Below, piece after piece: positions 38,494 to 50,252 of a DNA stretch of 64,000 nt (positions within the stretch are counted from its first letter, which is position 1; the number at the start of each line of letters is the position of its first letter). Source of the stretch: Onchidella celtica (taxonomy: Eukaryota > Mollusca > Gastropoda > Systellommatophora > Onchidiidae); assembly GCA_963931925.1 (NCBI GenBank), contig OZ007570.1, positions 677,501 through 741,500 of the forward strand, read 5' to 3'. A program made the position numbers and the translations under genes. The notes under the pieces were generated by a model. The model had not been told where the DNA came from. It did not search any database and saw only the letters and a list, made by a program, of their open reading frames with translations.

Positions 38494-39444
38494 GAAGAAA
38501 ATGTTAAATATTATACAGATTTGCCACCAAGGCTTATCCTGAGAGAGTTGGTCAGCTTTCTCTTATCCTACTTACCAAGGCTTAGGGGGCCATGAATGTA
38601 TTAATACCGTTTCAGGAAATTTTATCAGTAATTGTTAAATTACGTTTAGATTGTTCCATTAAAGTCGTTGGGGACATTTTTTGCATTCATAAGTTTTAGC
38701 AAAGTTTTAAACAGAATATATGGAAAATTATTTTTTACTCTTGACTAGCCAGGTAGGGAATGCCTTAAACAACCAAATGCCCTTGGAACTTCAGTCCACA
38801 TGTTAGGAAAAGGGTGGCAGTCATAATTGACTGCTTTGAAATTTTCATTGAAAGACGATCAAATGTAAAAGCAAGAGCTCAGACTATTCTCATAATAAAA
38901 GTCACAATTCCATTAAATATCTCATGGGAATTACACCCCAAGGAACTACTCGCTATTTGTCAGAGGGTGTGTCTGGGTGGGTGGTGGGGTGTGAAGGGAG
39001 GGGAGAGGGGTGGGGGGGGGGTTGAGGGGTTGAAAGGGGGGGGGTTGAGGGGGTGAGGCATCTGATAAACTTATTGTTGAAAATTCTAATTTCTTACAGA
39101 GACTGGATATGCCTGGCATTGTCTAGCGGACATGGAGTTTGACGTCCACGACAGCCTCAATTCTAATGTGTGCAGAATTGATGATCACCGCATTCACACA
39201 CGGTAAAAAACAATTTTCAGCATTTCAGACAGAAACTACAAGGCAACTGGCACACCTTAGAATACACATAGAAAGGGTTGTTGGGAACATGCACTAATGC
39301 AAGAGAAATATATAATTTTAAGCTGTGTCATTCCTATAGATTGGTTGCGAACATTGTGATGAGGACCCTACAGCCCTTGGGCAAATTGAAAGTGTATGTG
39401 CACGTGTGACAAATTTAGATGCATCTGTTGTGCCTTTTACTTAG
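38494..39444 (+). pseudogene. ISL2EU-type DDE transposase remnant
   Basis: Family-typical blocks follow in order but in shifting frames. Near 38499-38590 YYTDLPPRLILRELVSFLL; near 38610 IPFQEILSVIVKLRLD; near 38819 VIIDCFEIFIERRSNVKARA; then, after a frameshift, YLMGITPQGTTRYLSEG. Next LADMEFDVHDSL near 39130, TTRQLAHLRIHIERVVGN near 39235-39290, and DPTALGQIESVC ending in VVPFT and a stop at 39444. These match the N-terminal helix region, the first catalytic Asp, the second Asp (normally A-D-R-G-F-D) and the Glu of DDE_Tnp_4-type ISL2EU/IS4EU transposases. A G-rich tract (38980-39056) interrupts it. Numerous frameshifts and stops show an old dead copy. Confidence 0.75.
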
Positions 39445-39756
39445 AAACTTAACAATGTATGTCCATAGTAATTAATATTAGTTTTCAGAACAATGTCCAC
39501 AGAGTACCTTATTCCATCATTCTTCACCTCTTAAAATGTCGTAACTGTAGTTCTTCAGATCTTATATCTCACAAGCACCATACATTATATATTTTACATC
39601 ATCTACGGCCCTTGAGGCGACTTTGGTACTTTGCAGGACGTGAAGTTGCCACTTCCCTTTTGGTGCTCTGTGGAGTCCAAACAAATTTGAAATGGAAATT
39701 CTTTATGGGACAATCTTTACCATCACAAAATATCTTTAAACTTTAGTTTTTGCTGT

Positions 39757-40530
39757 TCACATATGCAATATCGTATGGTTTTTGTATTGGAAATAAGCTA
39801 CTCCTTCATTACATGGCGATTGTTGCTTTGTGGCATGGCAAGATACAGTTTCAGGGAAAAGCACTTTGTTGTAAAAAAATAAAACGTCTGCCTTCTGCAA
39901 ACTCTGCGTATGGATCTTAAAATATTCATTGCTTGAAAAAATCAAGAGTAGTTCTGACACAAAAGTCACAGTAATCACTGTACATTACATGTACAAACAT
40001 TTGACATTGAATTTGATAATAAAATGCATGGGTTTCTTTCAGTATTAACTTACTTTGTTTTAGTTCTAAAAAGAAGTCCCTTGTCTCGCATGGAGCCCTC
40101 AACAATGTCACATTCCTGATAGAGTAAGGGCATTTAATTTCCAAGCATTCTGTTCCCCAGCACTTACCCAGCACTCACTCTCCACAATGCCATCAGGAGT
40201 TGCTGCAAGAAAACGATGCTCAGGACAGTTAAAAAGTCCACAAGACATTGATGTCAAATCCTCATGATCCCATACAATGACAGATGAAGGGACATTTTTT
40301 GCCACATGTTCTGTGTCTCTGCCCCTCTGTAGCTGCAGTAGTAGAAGATACTGAGGAAATAATGCTCTTTATCGCAGTCACAGATGGTTTCTCAATAGTT
40401 GTGTGGCACATCGAATGCAGCTGAGAGGCTGTCACACTTCCCAGTCCTTGCTGATTCCACAATTTTGACTCTGACTGAGAAGATTTCGGTCTCTCAACCC
40501 CATCAGCCTGTGATGAAATCACTTTTATCT
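39757..40530 (-). pseudogene. YqaJ-type nuclease remnant of the ISL2EU element
   Basis: YqaJ-like (lambda exonuclease-type) nucleases are the second protein of ISL2EU elements. The minus strand starts after TGGTCTGAATTGCAG and shows SKLWNQQGLGSVTASQLHS, then in another frame RGRDTEHVAKN, and HRFLAATPDGIVESECW. Next, displaced by an 11-bp imperfect tandem duplication (about 40150-40172), come CLEIKCPYSIRN, YYQIQCQMFVHV and DYCDF. A final shifted piece has QSLQKADVLFFYNKVL. The active-site elements A-T-P-D-G and L-E-I-K-C-P are recognisable, but at least three frameshifts separate them. It converges tail-to-tail with the transposase remnant. Confidence 0.75.
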
Positions 40531-41500
40531 GCAATTCAGACCAATGTTTTAGTAAATGTCATACGTCATTTCAAATCAAGGGGCCCGGGCAAGTGGGAAG
40601 GTCGGAAAACGGTCGGATTTGTTGTGTGTGGTAGGAAAGGTCCGAAATTGATGGGATAAAACACGTGTAGACTGAAAAATGGAATTAGATTAAAACAAAA
40701 CAAACAAAAAAAAAAACCCGAGGCGTATACAAAAATATAAAACTAGAAAAAATACACTCGGAAATTAAAAATAAAAATAGGTTACTTCCGGTTTTTGACT
40801 CCCAACTGCGGCTCTGGACTACCTGACTTTCTGTTCGGAGCTTCATAAATAGTGCCAGTAATTGCGAGCAGTGTGGTCAGCTGGTCAGCATAATGAATGG
40901 AACAACATCGTCTCATCAGTTTATCTGTGAAAGTTTAAGGCAACTCTATGAGTAGATATAGATTTGTGTGTGTGTGTGACTATTGTTCATTTCACTCTTA
41001 ATTAGTAGCTGAGCCTGGACTAGATATCAAAGGCCTGAAGGTATCCCACTTTGCTTAGGCTACGGACTTTTGTGGAAATTGAGTTTTTTTGGATGCCATT
41101 CCATTGTGTGATTTCTGCATTTGAAATTTAAATTGTACCTGTGATTGTTTGATTGACATCAGACACTTTTCATCTTGATTCTATGGACAGTTTTATTAGA
41201 TATAGAGTCTAGAGATAATCCAACAAGTTCAATCTGCAGGGGAGACAATACAAGAATTTCAACTTGCAAGGGAAAGAATTACTGTATAAATAAAACCAAA
41301 CTTTTTCATCGGTTATCCAACTTGGAAAAGGTACGTCAACTCCCCAGACGTTCGGGCAGGGACAGGAGTCAGTTTAGAGTCGGGGGTAAGGGTCGGGCAG
41401 TTTCCCCCCACCCCGGTTAAAATTGTATGTGCACACAATTCTGTCAGGCTACGTCTTCAAGTCGCTGGTGTGGCGTACTCACCTTTTTTACCTAACCTAT
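40531..41500. other. No gene seen
   Basis: AT-rich sequence right of the YqaJ remnant; possible outer part of the ISL2EU element, but no terminal repeat identified. Confidence 0.4.
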
Positions 41501-41800
41501 CTCCGGCCCTCACTCTTTCTCTTTCTCCCTCTCTCTCACACACACACCACACACACTCTCTCTTTGTCTCTTTCTCTCCCACTCTCCCTCTCTTTCTCTC
41601 TCTCTCTCGTTTTCCCCTCTCTTTCCCTCTTTTTCTCTCCCCTCTCTTTCTGACTCTCTCTCATTCTCTTTCTCTCTCTCTCTCTCTCTCTTCCTCTCTT
41701 TCCCAGCTCTGTCTTCCCTCTCCTTCCCCTTCTCTCACTCACTCTCCGCCTCGCTCACTGTCCCTCCCCCGCTACCCTCCCCCGGCCCTACAGAACTAAT
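41501..41800. repeat. (CT)n-rich low-complexity tract
   Basis: Polypyrimidine sequence with CTCTCT blocks; overlying frames are artefacts. Confidence 0.93.
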
Positions 41801-42534
41801 CCTTAAAACATCAGCTACAACAATGAATGCATTCCCCCTCCCCCCTCCCACCCCCCCCCCCCTTTGATCGTGTTGGCTGGTTAACTGTCAGTGCTAAACT
41901 TTGTACCTAGTCTGGTCACACAAGGAAAGGCAGAAGATTTCGGTCACAAATTTTGTTTTTTTAATCTGCTGGTGAAGGGCGACAGTTCAGGTTTGTCTGT
42001 CTCAACCACAACGTCATCAATTCTGCCAAGTTTCTCATTATTTTGAAACAAGTTGTAAAAGCTGGGCGGACTTTAAAAGTTTGATCCTGCCGGGTGCTTC
42101 TTGGGCCTTAATTAGTGAAATAATAAAAATATTAACAAGGAATTTGAATGAGTCCACAATCTATTGGACTAAACAATAAAAGTTATAAAATTTAACTATC
42201 ACAATCAATTTGAGGTCATTGCAAGGCAGCAGGGCATTCCTGTGTTCTAATGTTAGCCGCGAGCAGGCCGAATAGTTTAATCAGCTGGCAGGATGTGTTG
42301 ACGTCACGGATCAACTGCAAGCAAAGAAAAGTGATAGCAGGCGAGCAATCAGCGACACAAAGCAAACTCCGTCATCTGGAGCCTCCAGATGTGAAAAAGA
42401 ATCTCGTGCAGGACAAAAAGAAGACATCTGTAAAGGTTCCTGTAACTCCGAGCTGTAAGAGCCAGTAGCTGAGTTACAAACACACAGACAAACACGTACA
42501 TGTATTTGCTTTATTTATTTTAAAATGAATTACA
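41801..42534. other. No gene seen
   Basis: Poly-C around 41836-41862, otherwise ordinary non-coding sequence. Confidence 0.5.
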
Positions 42535-43042
42535 TCCCCCCTCCCCCCTCCCCTCTCCATCAAATCCCCCCCCCCTCCACTCTCTCTCTCCTCCTCTCTC
42601 CATGTCTCTCTCATCCTCTCTCTCTCTATTTCTTCCTATCTCACCCTTTCTCCCTCTTCCTGCCCCCCCCCGTCTCCCCCTCTCTTCCTCTCTCCTCTGT
42701 CTCACTCTCCCTCTTTCTCCCTCTCTGTCCCCCCCCCCTCTCTCTCTTCCCCTCTTCCCTATTTCTTCCTCTCTATTTCTCTCCCCCTCTCTCCCTTTCT
42801 CGCTCTTCCTTTCTCTCTCTCTCTGTCTGTCTATCTCCCTGTCTTTCTGTTCTTTTTTTTTCTCTGTGTCACTTTCTCTCTCTCTCTGTCTGTCTATCTC
42901 CCTGTCTTTCTGTTCTTTTTTTTTTCTCTGTGTCACTTTCTCTCTCTCTCTGTCTTTGTCTTTCTTGTCTTTTTTTTTCTGTTTTTCTCCGCCAGTCTGT
43001 CTGTCTGTCTGTCTGTCTGCTTTCTATCTCCCCATCTCCTTT
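42535..43042. repeat. Polypyrimidine tract with an internal tandem duplication
   Basis: CT-rich for about 500 bp. Within 42820-42955 a block of about 67 bp (CTGTCTGTCTATCTCCCTGT ... TCTCTGTGTCACTT) is repeated. The long Leu/Ser/Pro frames are artefacts. Confidence 0.93.
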
Positions 43043-43393
43043 CCCACCTCCTCTGTCTAACATTCAGAACCAGCAGCTACAGCCACAGCTACTTCTATGT
43101 GGTTAAAATGATCACGGATTATTTTTCGGGGGTGTGGGGGTGGAGGGTGGGGGGAGGGGGGAGTATAGATGAAAGCGACATCAGGAGATGGAGGAGAGAT
43201 CAGTCTGGATGAAGGTGGGGTGAGGGCATGAGGGTAGGAGGACGGAGGTGTATGCTGCCGGGTTAGGATTTCCTCTCCGACACCCTCAATTTCTCATCTC
43301 CCTGTGTCGGTACATTGATTGCCTTTTCCTGTCATACCTCAGGCCTTCCTTATACATAACACAGACGCTGGTGCTCTACACACCGAAGTGTTT

Positions 43394-43426
<33 letters not shown>

Positions 43427-43860
43427 GTATATACATTAGTACATAAACACACTCACACACACACGTACCCACCTGCACACACCGCCATACCGACCAGCAG
43501 CTCACCTTGTATCACCTGGTAATGGCAAGCAGTGACAGCAGCCAGGGCTAAACCGATGACACGAGAATCGACTTCCTGATATGTTAAGGATTTGCGTGAT
43601 TAAGGATACTTTATCTAGATCTATTTGGCTTAACTGTGTGTGTAGATCGAGTGTTTGAGGAACAGTTTGTCTTGTCGTGTCCAGATGTTCAGTCTCAGCC
43701 CAGTAGCAGGACAAAAATGGATGTAGAGTCGCAACTGCTTGGCAGAGCAGAATGTCCAATTTCCCCAAAGAGAATTGTGTAGGATTCCTGACATTGTGTT
43801 TCTGCTCGTATCGATATGGCTATCAAGGTAAGTGGTATCGTCACTTGGTCACATCTTGCG
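43043..43860. other. No gene seen; (CA)n at 43398-43460
   Basis: G-rich patch at 43130-43160 and a CA/TA microsatellite; no exon recognised. Confidence 0.5.
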
Positions 43861-43863
43861 ATA

Positions 43864-43864
43864 T

Positions 43865-43945
<81 letters not shown>

Positions 43946-44000
43946 CAGACAATTAGATTAGATTTGATTAGATAGATAGATAGATAGATAGATAGCTAGA
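43864..44000. repeat. (GACA)n/(GATA)n microsatellite
   Basis: Tetranucleotide run of GACA then GATA, followed by a degraded GATA part. Confidence 0.96.
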
Positions 44001-44825
44001 TAGAGCTACCCAGCGAATGAGTGGGTGATTGTGAGTGAGTGAGTGAGAGTGATTGAGTGAGTGAGTCAGTCTGTGGGAGTGAGTGAGCGAATGATCAAAG
44101 AGAGTGAGAGAAAGAATGAGACAGAAGGACGGGAAGAGATGGAACGATTATCACTTTCCAATAACAAAGTTTGGAGATGAAATATGGAAGACCAGAAAAT
44201 TAGATTTACACATTTCCATCGGGCTGCAGTTGCGCATGTCCGGGCCAGCTCAATGGCAAACCTCTGTCATTTCCTGCTCACGGAACCACCCAAGGGAGGC
44301 AATTTCATTAAAAGTTGCCGAGTGCCATAAACAACTCCTGAGTCTCGTGCCGCAAGGAAACAATTTGCGCATGCGTGGCGCGAGCGGTTGCGTGACTTCC
44401 GGTCCCCTGGCAACAATCATTATTTTGCTAATATTTTGGGTTGAATGTGATGTAACAGTGGTGAGGATTTTCTACATTTTATATGAAGTGAACGGAAAAA
44501 AGGGGGGAGGGTGAGGTTGGGTGGTGGCAGAGTGTGGGGGGGGGGCACGTAAATAGGGTAAGGCTTGACACTGTCTATGTACACATACACACACATGCAA
44601 GCACGCTCACAGACACACACACACACACATACACACACACACGCACTCACACCCATACACAGTTTGACCCCAGTCGTCAGGAATTAGATAATTCTCATGA
44701 AAGAATTTTTCCATCAATATTTTTGTCTGGTGTGAGAAAAAAATTCATGTCTTTCATTGCCGCCTTGACATTTGTATGTCTGACGTCACAGCCTGTAGGC
44801 AGAGTTTTCTTCACAACCGACAAAA
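44001..44825. other. No gene seen; (CA)n at 44585-44655
   Basis: GAGT-type short repeats at 44015-44090 and a CA microsatellite. The frame 44104-44514 shows no recognised motif. Confidence 0.45.
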
Positions 44826-45477
44826 TATGAACTGCCGTGTGGGAAATGTGACAGGATGAGCTGCAGTCTGAAAAATGTGATAAGATAATAATATATCCTG
44901 CAATACGAATAAGTGACAGGATATGGACTGCAGTATTGGAAATGTGACAGGATATGAACTGCAGTGTTGGAAATGTGACAGAATATGAACTGCAGTGTTG
45001 GAAATGTGACAGGATATGAACTGCAATATGGGAAATGTGACAGGATATGAACTGCAGTGTTGGAAATGTGACAGGATATGGACTGCAGTGTTGGAAATGT
45101 GACAGGATATGGACTGCAGTATTGGAAATGTGACAGGGTATGAACTGCAGTGTTGGAAATGTGACAGAATATGAACTGCAGTGTTGGAAATGTGACAGGA
45201 TATGAACTGCAATATGGGAAATGTGACAGGATATGAACTGCAGTGTTGGAAATGTGACAGGATATGGACTGCAGTGTTGGAAATGTGACAGGATATGGAC
45301 TGCAGTATTGGAAATGTGACAGGATATGAACTGCAATATGGGAAATGTGACAGGATATGAACTGCAGTGTTGGAAATGTGACAGGATATGAACTGCAGTG
45401 TTGGAAATGTGACAGGATATGAATTGCAGTGTTGGAAATGTGACAGGATATGAAATGCAATATGGGAAATGTGACAT
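44826..45477. repeat. 31-bp minisatellite, about 20 units
   Basis: Unit begins GTGACAGGATATGAACTGCA and ends GTGTTGGAAAT. Variants GTATTGG and ATATGGG recur in the same order within larger blocks, suggesting higher-order duplication. Three long minus-strand frames over it are artefacts. Confidence 0.94.
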
Positions 45478-45788
45478 GGTGTATGATGTAAATCATTATG
45501 GCATATTTCAGACACGGCAGTGACCATCATTCACCCTTGCCGAGGGCAGGACCAAAATCTTCAAGCTGGCGGCGGTTTGTCCTGGAGGTTTTGTCCTGCT
45601 TTATCTTTTTATCTACACTGATCCAGCGATCATTACAAACGTCTCTCTTCGTATGAACAGCGGCAACTTACTGAACAGCATGAAACTAACAACAACAACA
45701 ACAACAACAAAAAGTCACATTTTCAAATTTTTGCCTTTACTGAATTAAACTCGCGGAATTTGGACACATGAAACTATTCAGGACCTGC
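45478..45788. other. No gene seen
   Basis: Short spacer between two minisatellites with an (ACA)n run near 45690-45710. Confidence 0.5.
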
Positions 45789-46628
45789 CGGCGTGGAGTT
45801 ATTGCCGCTGGGGTGGAGTTATTGCCGCTGGCGTGGAGTTATTGCCGCCGGGGTGGAGTAATTGCCGCCGGGGTGGAGTTATTGCCACCGGGGTGGAGTT
45901 ATTGCCGCCGGCGTGGAGTTATTGCCACCGGGGTGGAGTTATTGCCGCCGGCGTGGAGTTATTGCCGCCGGGGTGGAGTTATTGCCCCTGGGGTGGAGTT
46001 ATTGCCGCCGGGGTGGAGTTATTGCCGCCGGGGTAGAGTTATTGCCCGTGGGGTGGAGTTATTGCCGCCGGGGTGGAGTTATTGCCCCTGGGGTGGAGTT
46101 ATTGCCGCTGGGTGGAGTTATTGCCCCTGGGGTGGAATTATTGCCGCCGGGGTGGAGTTATTGCCGCTGGGGTGGAGTTATTGCCCCTGGGGTGGATTTA
46201 TTGCCGCCGGGGTGGAGTTATTGCCCCTGGGGTAGAGTTATTGCCCCTGGGGTGGAGTTATTGCCGCCGGGGTGGAGTTATTGCCGCCGGGGTGGAGTTA
46301 TTGCCCCTGGGGTGGAGTTATTGCCGCTGGGGTGGAGTTATTGCCCCTGGGGTGGAGTTATTGCCGCCGGGGTGGAGTTATTGCCGCTGGGGTGGAGTTA
46401 TTGCCCCTGGGGTGGATTTATTGCCGCCGGGGTGGAGTTATTGCCCCTGGGGTAGAGTTATCGCCCCTGGGGTGGAGTTATTGCCCCTGGGGTGGAGTTA
46501 TTGCCCCTGGGGTGGAGTTATTGCCCCTGGGGTAGAGTTATTGCCGCCGGGGTGGAGTTATTGCCGCCGGGGTGGAGTTATTGCCGCCGGGGTGGAGTTA
46601 TTGCCGCCGGGGTGGAGTTATTGCCGCC
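45789..46628. repeat. 20-bp minisatellite, 42 units
   Basis: Unit GGTGGAGTTATTGCCGCCGG with GCCGCTGG and GCCCCTGG variants, 840 bp. It abuts the Tc1 transposase remnant, and the unit in minus sense equals the codons for A-A-I-T-P-P at the remnant's edge, so the array appears to have grown from transposase sequence. The long Gly/Val/Leu frames are artefacts. Confidence 0.95.
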
Positions 46629-46965
46629 TCAATGTGAGGACGTCTATTGAACAAGCCAGCAGCGTGAAGTGTCGGGCGTACTGCATTTGTGTTGTCGAGT
46701 CGTCCAGTTCTAGAAGTTAGAGCCGCTGTCCAGGCTGCCGTCTGGACGCGATTCCGTGAATGTGATAGTCCTGCCTGATGAACTTGTGCAGGTGTTGCCA
46801 AATGTGATTGACCGGACTTGGGGTGAACATTGGTGGTTCCTGACGTCCCAACTCGCTGGTTCAGTCTCAACTATGGTGGACTGGCGACAAATCAAATGTC
46901 TGGCAACGTCCCTGGTCACCATTCCGCTCCTGAGCATTCAAACCCTCGGCCATTTGCTCTTATGA
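46629..46965 (-). pseudogene. Tc1/mariner transposase N-terminal remnant
   Basis: On the minus strand MLRSGMVTRDVARHL matches the first helix-turn-helix of Tc1-type transposases (M-L-x-x-G-M-x-x-x-x-V-A-R). After a frameshift follow GTTNVHPKSGQ, TPAQVHQAGLSHSRNR, NAVRPTLHAAGLFNRRPHIE and AITPPRRQ, corresponding to the G-R-P-R linker and second DNA-binding domain. The catalytic DDE core is missing; the sequence ends where the 20-bp minisatellite begins. Confidence 0.72.
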
Positions 46966-48235
46966 TGACAATCGTAGCATGACAATTTTTGTTCAATCGA
47001 GGAATTTTATCCAATTTTATGTCATAGTGTACGGAAATGGTATGTGAGTGACTATAAATAGATGAAAGTTACAGAATCAATCACAATCAAATTAAAGCTA
47101 CAAAATCAATCACAATCACCGCTATTTTTCATCCCGTTGGGCTAGACTGGGTTAGGCCAGCATCGAGTGCTCAGCCCAGTCTACGATCGCGAGATGGGGT
47201 TTCAATACCCCCCATTCCGGCTCGTGGAATCTAGTTCAGTAGTTCAGTAGTGTAGATCTATGGGTCCCACAGACCGAAAGCTTTTTTTACGTGAGTTTGT
47301 CCTGGTCTTAAGGTCACGTTCTGGTCCCCCCCCCTCCCCCTCGCCCCTCACCCCTCATCGTTGTTGTCCCACCATAATCTAGCACCTAGCCCCACCACCA
47401 CCTGTCTGTGTTCGGCTCCGTAGGCCCATGTTTGTATTATTATAAGTATTACGTCATTGGCTTCAACCTTTGCCCTTCTATTGTGCAGTTGTTGCACCTC
47501 CGAGGTTGCCATCTTTCCCCCAACACAAGATCAGTTTGTTTTTTTTCGCACCTGGTTCTCGTGGCAATGCGGTAATTTACACAGCCGATACGATGCCAGC
47601 ACGCACTTAACTGAAAGGCAGTACGATTACCCGGGGCGTAGGCTTCCGAGGCGATTCAGTTCGGCAAATTCCGTCCGTCGACTTGCGCGCGGATCATCCA
47701 TTTCAACAATGCAACAATTCGCACCACATACCTTCCTAATTGAACGAAAAAGACTAGAACCACAAAGTTCTGTGAGTAGTTCTCACCGTGTTTATGCGCA
47801 CGCAAGTTGTGGACATTTAGTGAAATAAGAAATCGTCCGTCTCCGTATTCTGTATCTGGGTGATAACCTTGCCCAGTTCTAAGTTTAGCCCGCAGGTGAC
47901 TTTAGTATCGGTGAAGGTCGTGACGTCACAGAACCCTGCTAGAAAGTATCGGCTCACCGCCAAATGATTATACATCACACTTATACCCTTAGCATTGCCA
48001 ATACCACGGCAGTGTGGACAGTGATAGCTGTTTTAGTGTGAAGCATAATACAAATGATTGGGCAGCGAGCCACCAATTTGGCACCTACATATATACCAGT
48101 CTTGCTCTGGTTCACCGCTTTGTCTGTTCACCCCTAACATTTGCACACGTCATACTGGATTTAAATATGGCTCACACGCACACACATTTACCCATTGAAA
48201 AAACATACAGCCTTTTGATAAGTTTTCAATGATCC
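46966..48235. other. Intergenic, no supported gene
   Basis: Apart from the tRNA-like segment at 47128-47290, the only longer frame (47457-47828, plus) shows no recognised motif. Confidence 0.4.
47128..47290 (+). repeat. Possible tRNA-derived SINE head
   Basis: A T-arm-like block GGGGTTTCAATACCCC (B-box-like) lies about 50 bp after TGGGCTAGACTGG (A-box-like). An inverted repeat TAGACTGGG/CCCAGTCTA spans the middle and a short T-run closes the segment near 47290. The resemblance is partial and no second copy was found in the window. Confidence 0.28.
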
Positions 48236-48378
48236 CCGGTACTCGTGTATACTAGTGGAGAACCCGGTACTCGTGTATACTAGTGGAGAACCCGGTACTC
48301 GTGTATAATAGTGGAGAACCCGGTACTCGTGTATACTAGTGGAGAACCCGGTACTCGTGTGTACTAATGGAGAACCCG
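48236..48378. repeat. 28-bp minisatellite, 5 units
   Basis: Unit CCCGGTACTCGTGTATACTA plus GTGGAGAA, nearly identical. Confidence 0.93.
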
Positions 48379-48432
48379 CGACTTCACGGGCCAAGGGCAA
48401 AAACTGCATTTCTACTCACCCTTGAGCTCTTA

Positions 48433-50250
48433 AAGGCCGCCATACACTTTTCAGATCGGACTTAAGATCCAGACTTGAGTCCCGATATTAGGATAGATCT
48501 CAACGTGTATGGCGAAATCTCATTGAGATTTATCTCAAACGGATGGACTGATCGCGGACTGACGGATATCTAGCATTGCTTGATATTTTCGCTTCAGTCC
48601 GTAGATCAGCCCAGAGGGGGGGGGGGGGGGGGCTCAAAATCGTGGGGTGTCAAACTCAAAATATTGGAATTTTGACTTCAGAATCGTGTTTGTCGTCCAA
48701 TTGTACTGTGAAATGATACCAAATACTTTATTTTTATCCCCCCCCCCCTCTGTCTCCACCCATTGTCGGTGGTTTTTTTTTTAGCCCCACATCCAATGCT
48801 TTGTGCTGTGTCCTCGCAGGGGCCGCTCCCTTGTTTTGCTCTGCATGTTTCTAGGATTATTCTACCCAAAGCCTGTGGGCTAGTGCATGTAGAGAACTTA
48901 AGGTCTTCATGACTTCTTGCTGTGGCGAGGTATCGCAACGTCGTGGTCAGTCGTTCGTGTGATGGTATTACCTGTCTCAGTCTCAGCCTTAGCTCTTCTA
49001 ACAGATTCTTGTGGGTGGTTTTTTGGTTTTTTTTCGGCCTAGGGGCCAGGGCTTTGCCCATTCTCTCATTCTTCAATGCTTCTTTTTCTTTTTCACCACA
49101 AGACAAACAGCGATGGCAGCAAGCACAACTTGACGTTTCGAAGACATTTCGGCAACTGACTGTGATCTTAAGTCCTGATCTCAATAGTGTGTGGGCACGT
49201 CCATCTCAGCCTGATATCTGCGTGCCAGGACTTAAGACCCGAACTTAAGTCCGATCTCAATAGTGTGTGGGCACGTCCATCTCAACCCGATCTCTGCGTG
49301 CCAGGACTTAAGACCCGATCTTAAGTCCTGATCTCAATAGTGTGTGGGCACGTCCGTCTCAACCCGATCTTAAGTCCTGATCTCAATAGTGTGTGGGCAC
49401 GTCCGTCTCAACTTGATCTCTGCGTGCCAGGACTTAAGACCCGATCTTAAGTCCTGATCTCAATAGTGTGTGGGCACGTCCGGCTCAACCCGATCTCTGC
49501 GTGCCAGGACTTAAGACCCGATCTTAAGTCCTGATCTCAATAGTGTGTGGGCACGTCTGTCTCAACCCGATCTCTGCATGCCAGGACTTAAGACCCGATC
49601 TTAAGTCCTGATCTCAATAGTGTGTGGGTACCTCTATCTCAACCCGGTCTCTGCGTGCCAGGACTTAAGACCCGATCTTAAGTCCTGATCTCAATAGTGT
49701 GTGGGCACGTCCATCTCAACCCGATCTCTGCGTGCCAGGACTTAAGACCCGATCTTAAGTCCTGATCTCAATAGTGTGTGGGCACGTCCATCTCAACCCG
49801 ATCTCTGCGTGCCAGGACTTAAGACCCGATCTTAAGTCCTGATCTCAATAGTGTGTGGGCACGTCCATCTCAACCCAATCTCTGCGTGCCAGGACTTAAG
49901 ACCCGATCTTAAGTCCGATCTCAATAGTGTGTGGGCACGTCCGTCTCAACCCGATCTCTGCGTGTCAGGACTTAAGACCCGATCTTAAGTCCTGATCTCA
50001 ATAGTGTGTGGGTACCTCTATCTCAACCCGATCTCTGCGTGCCAGGACTTAAGACCCGATTTTAAGTCCTGATCTCAATAGTGTGTGGGCACGTCCATCT
50101 CAACCCGATCTCTGCGTGCCAGGACTTAAGACCCGATCTTAAGTCCGATCTCAATAGTGTGTGGGCACGTCCATCTCAACCCGATCTCTGCGTGCCAGGA
50201 CTACTTAAGACCCGATCTTAAGTCCGATCTCAATAGTGTGTGGCGGCCTT
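48433..50250. mobile_element. Non-autonomous TIR transposon with TA duplication
   Basis: The left end reads AAGGCCGCCATACACTTTTC then AGATCGGACTTAAGATC. The right end is its inverted, slightly diverged partner, finishing AGTGTGTGGCGGCCTT at 50250. TA flanks both sides (48431-48432 and 50251-50252). No transposase is present; the interior is largely a minisatellite derived from the right terminal sequence. The superfamily is unclear: TA fits Tc1/mariner, but the terminal motif is not one I can assign. Confidence 0.7.
49165..50247. repeat. 77-bp minisatellite built from the transposon end, about 14-15 units
   Basis: The block CTCAATAGTGTGTGG, which is part of the right terminal repeat, recurs about 15 times with periods of about 50-78 bp. 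Each unit also contains the inverted pair GGACTTAAGACC/GATCTTAAGTCC, which could form a hairpin. Length variants arise from loss of CT in TCCTGATC/TCCGATC and from partial units. Confidence 0.92.
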
Positions 50251-50252
50251 TA

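Noticed and set aside
42525..43106. 193-codon plus-strand frame with hydrophobic Leu/Ser content
   Set aside because: Translation of a polypyrimidine tract, not a membrane protein.
44695..45530. Three overlapping minus-strand frames of more than 230 codons
   Set aside because: All three phases are open because of the 31-bp minisatellite.
45768..46720. Overlapping plus-strand frames of up to 215 codons
   Set aside because: 20-bp minisatellite read in three frames; the true coding remnant is on the minus strand at 46629-46965.
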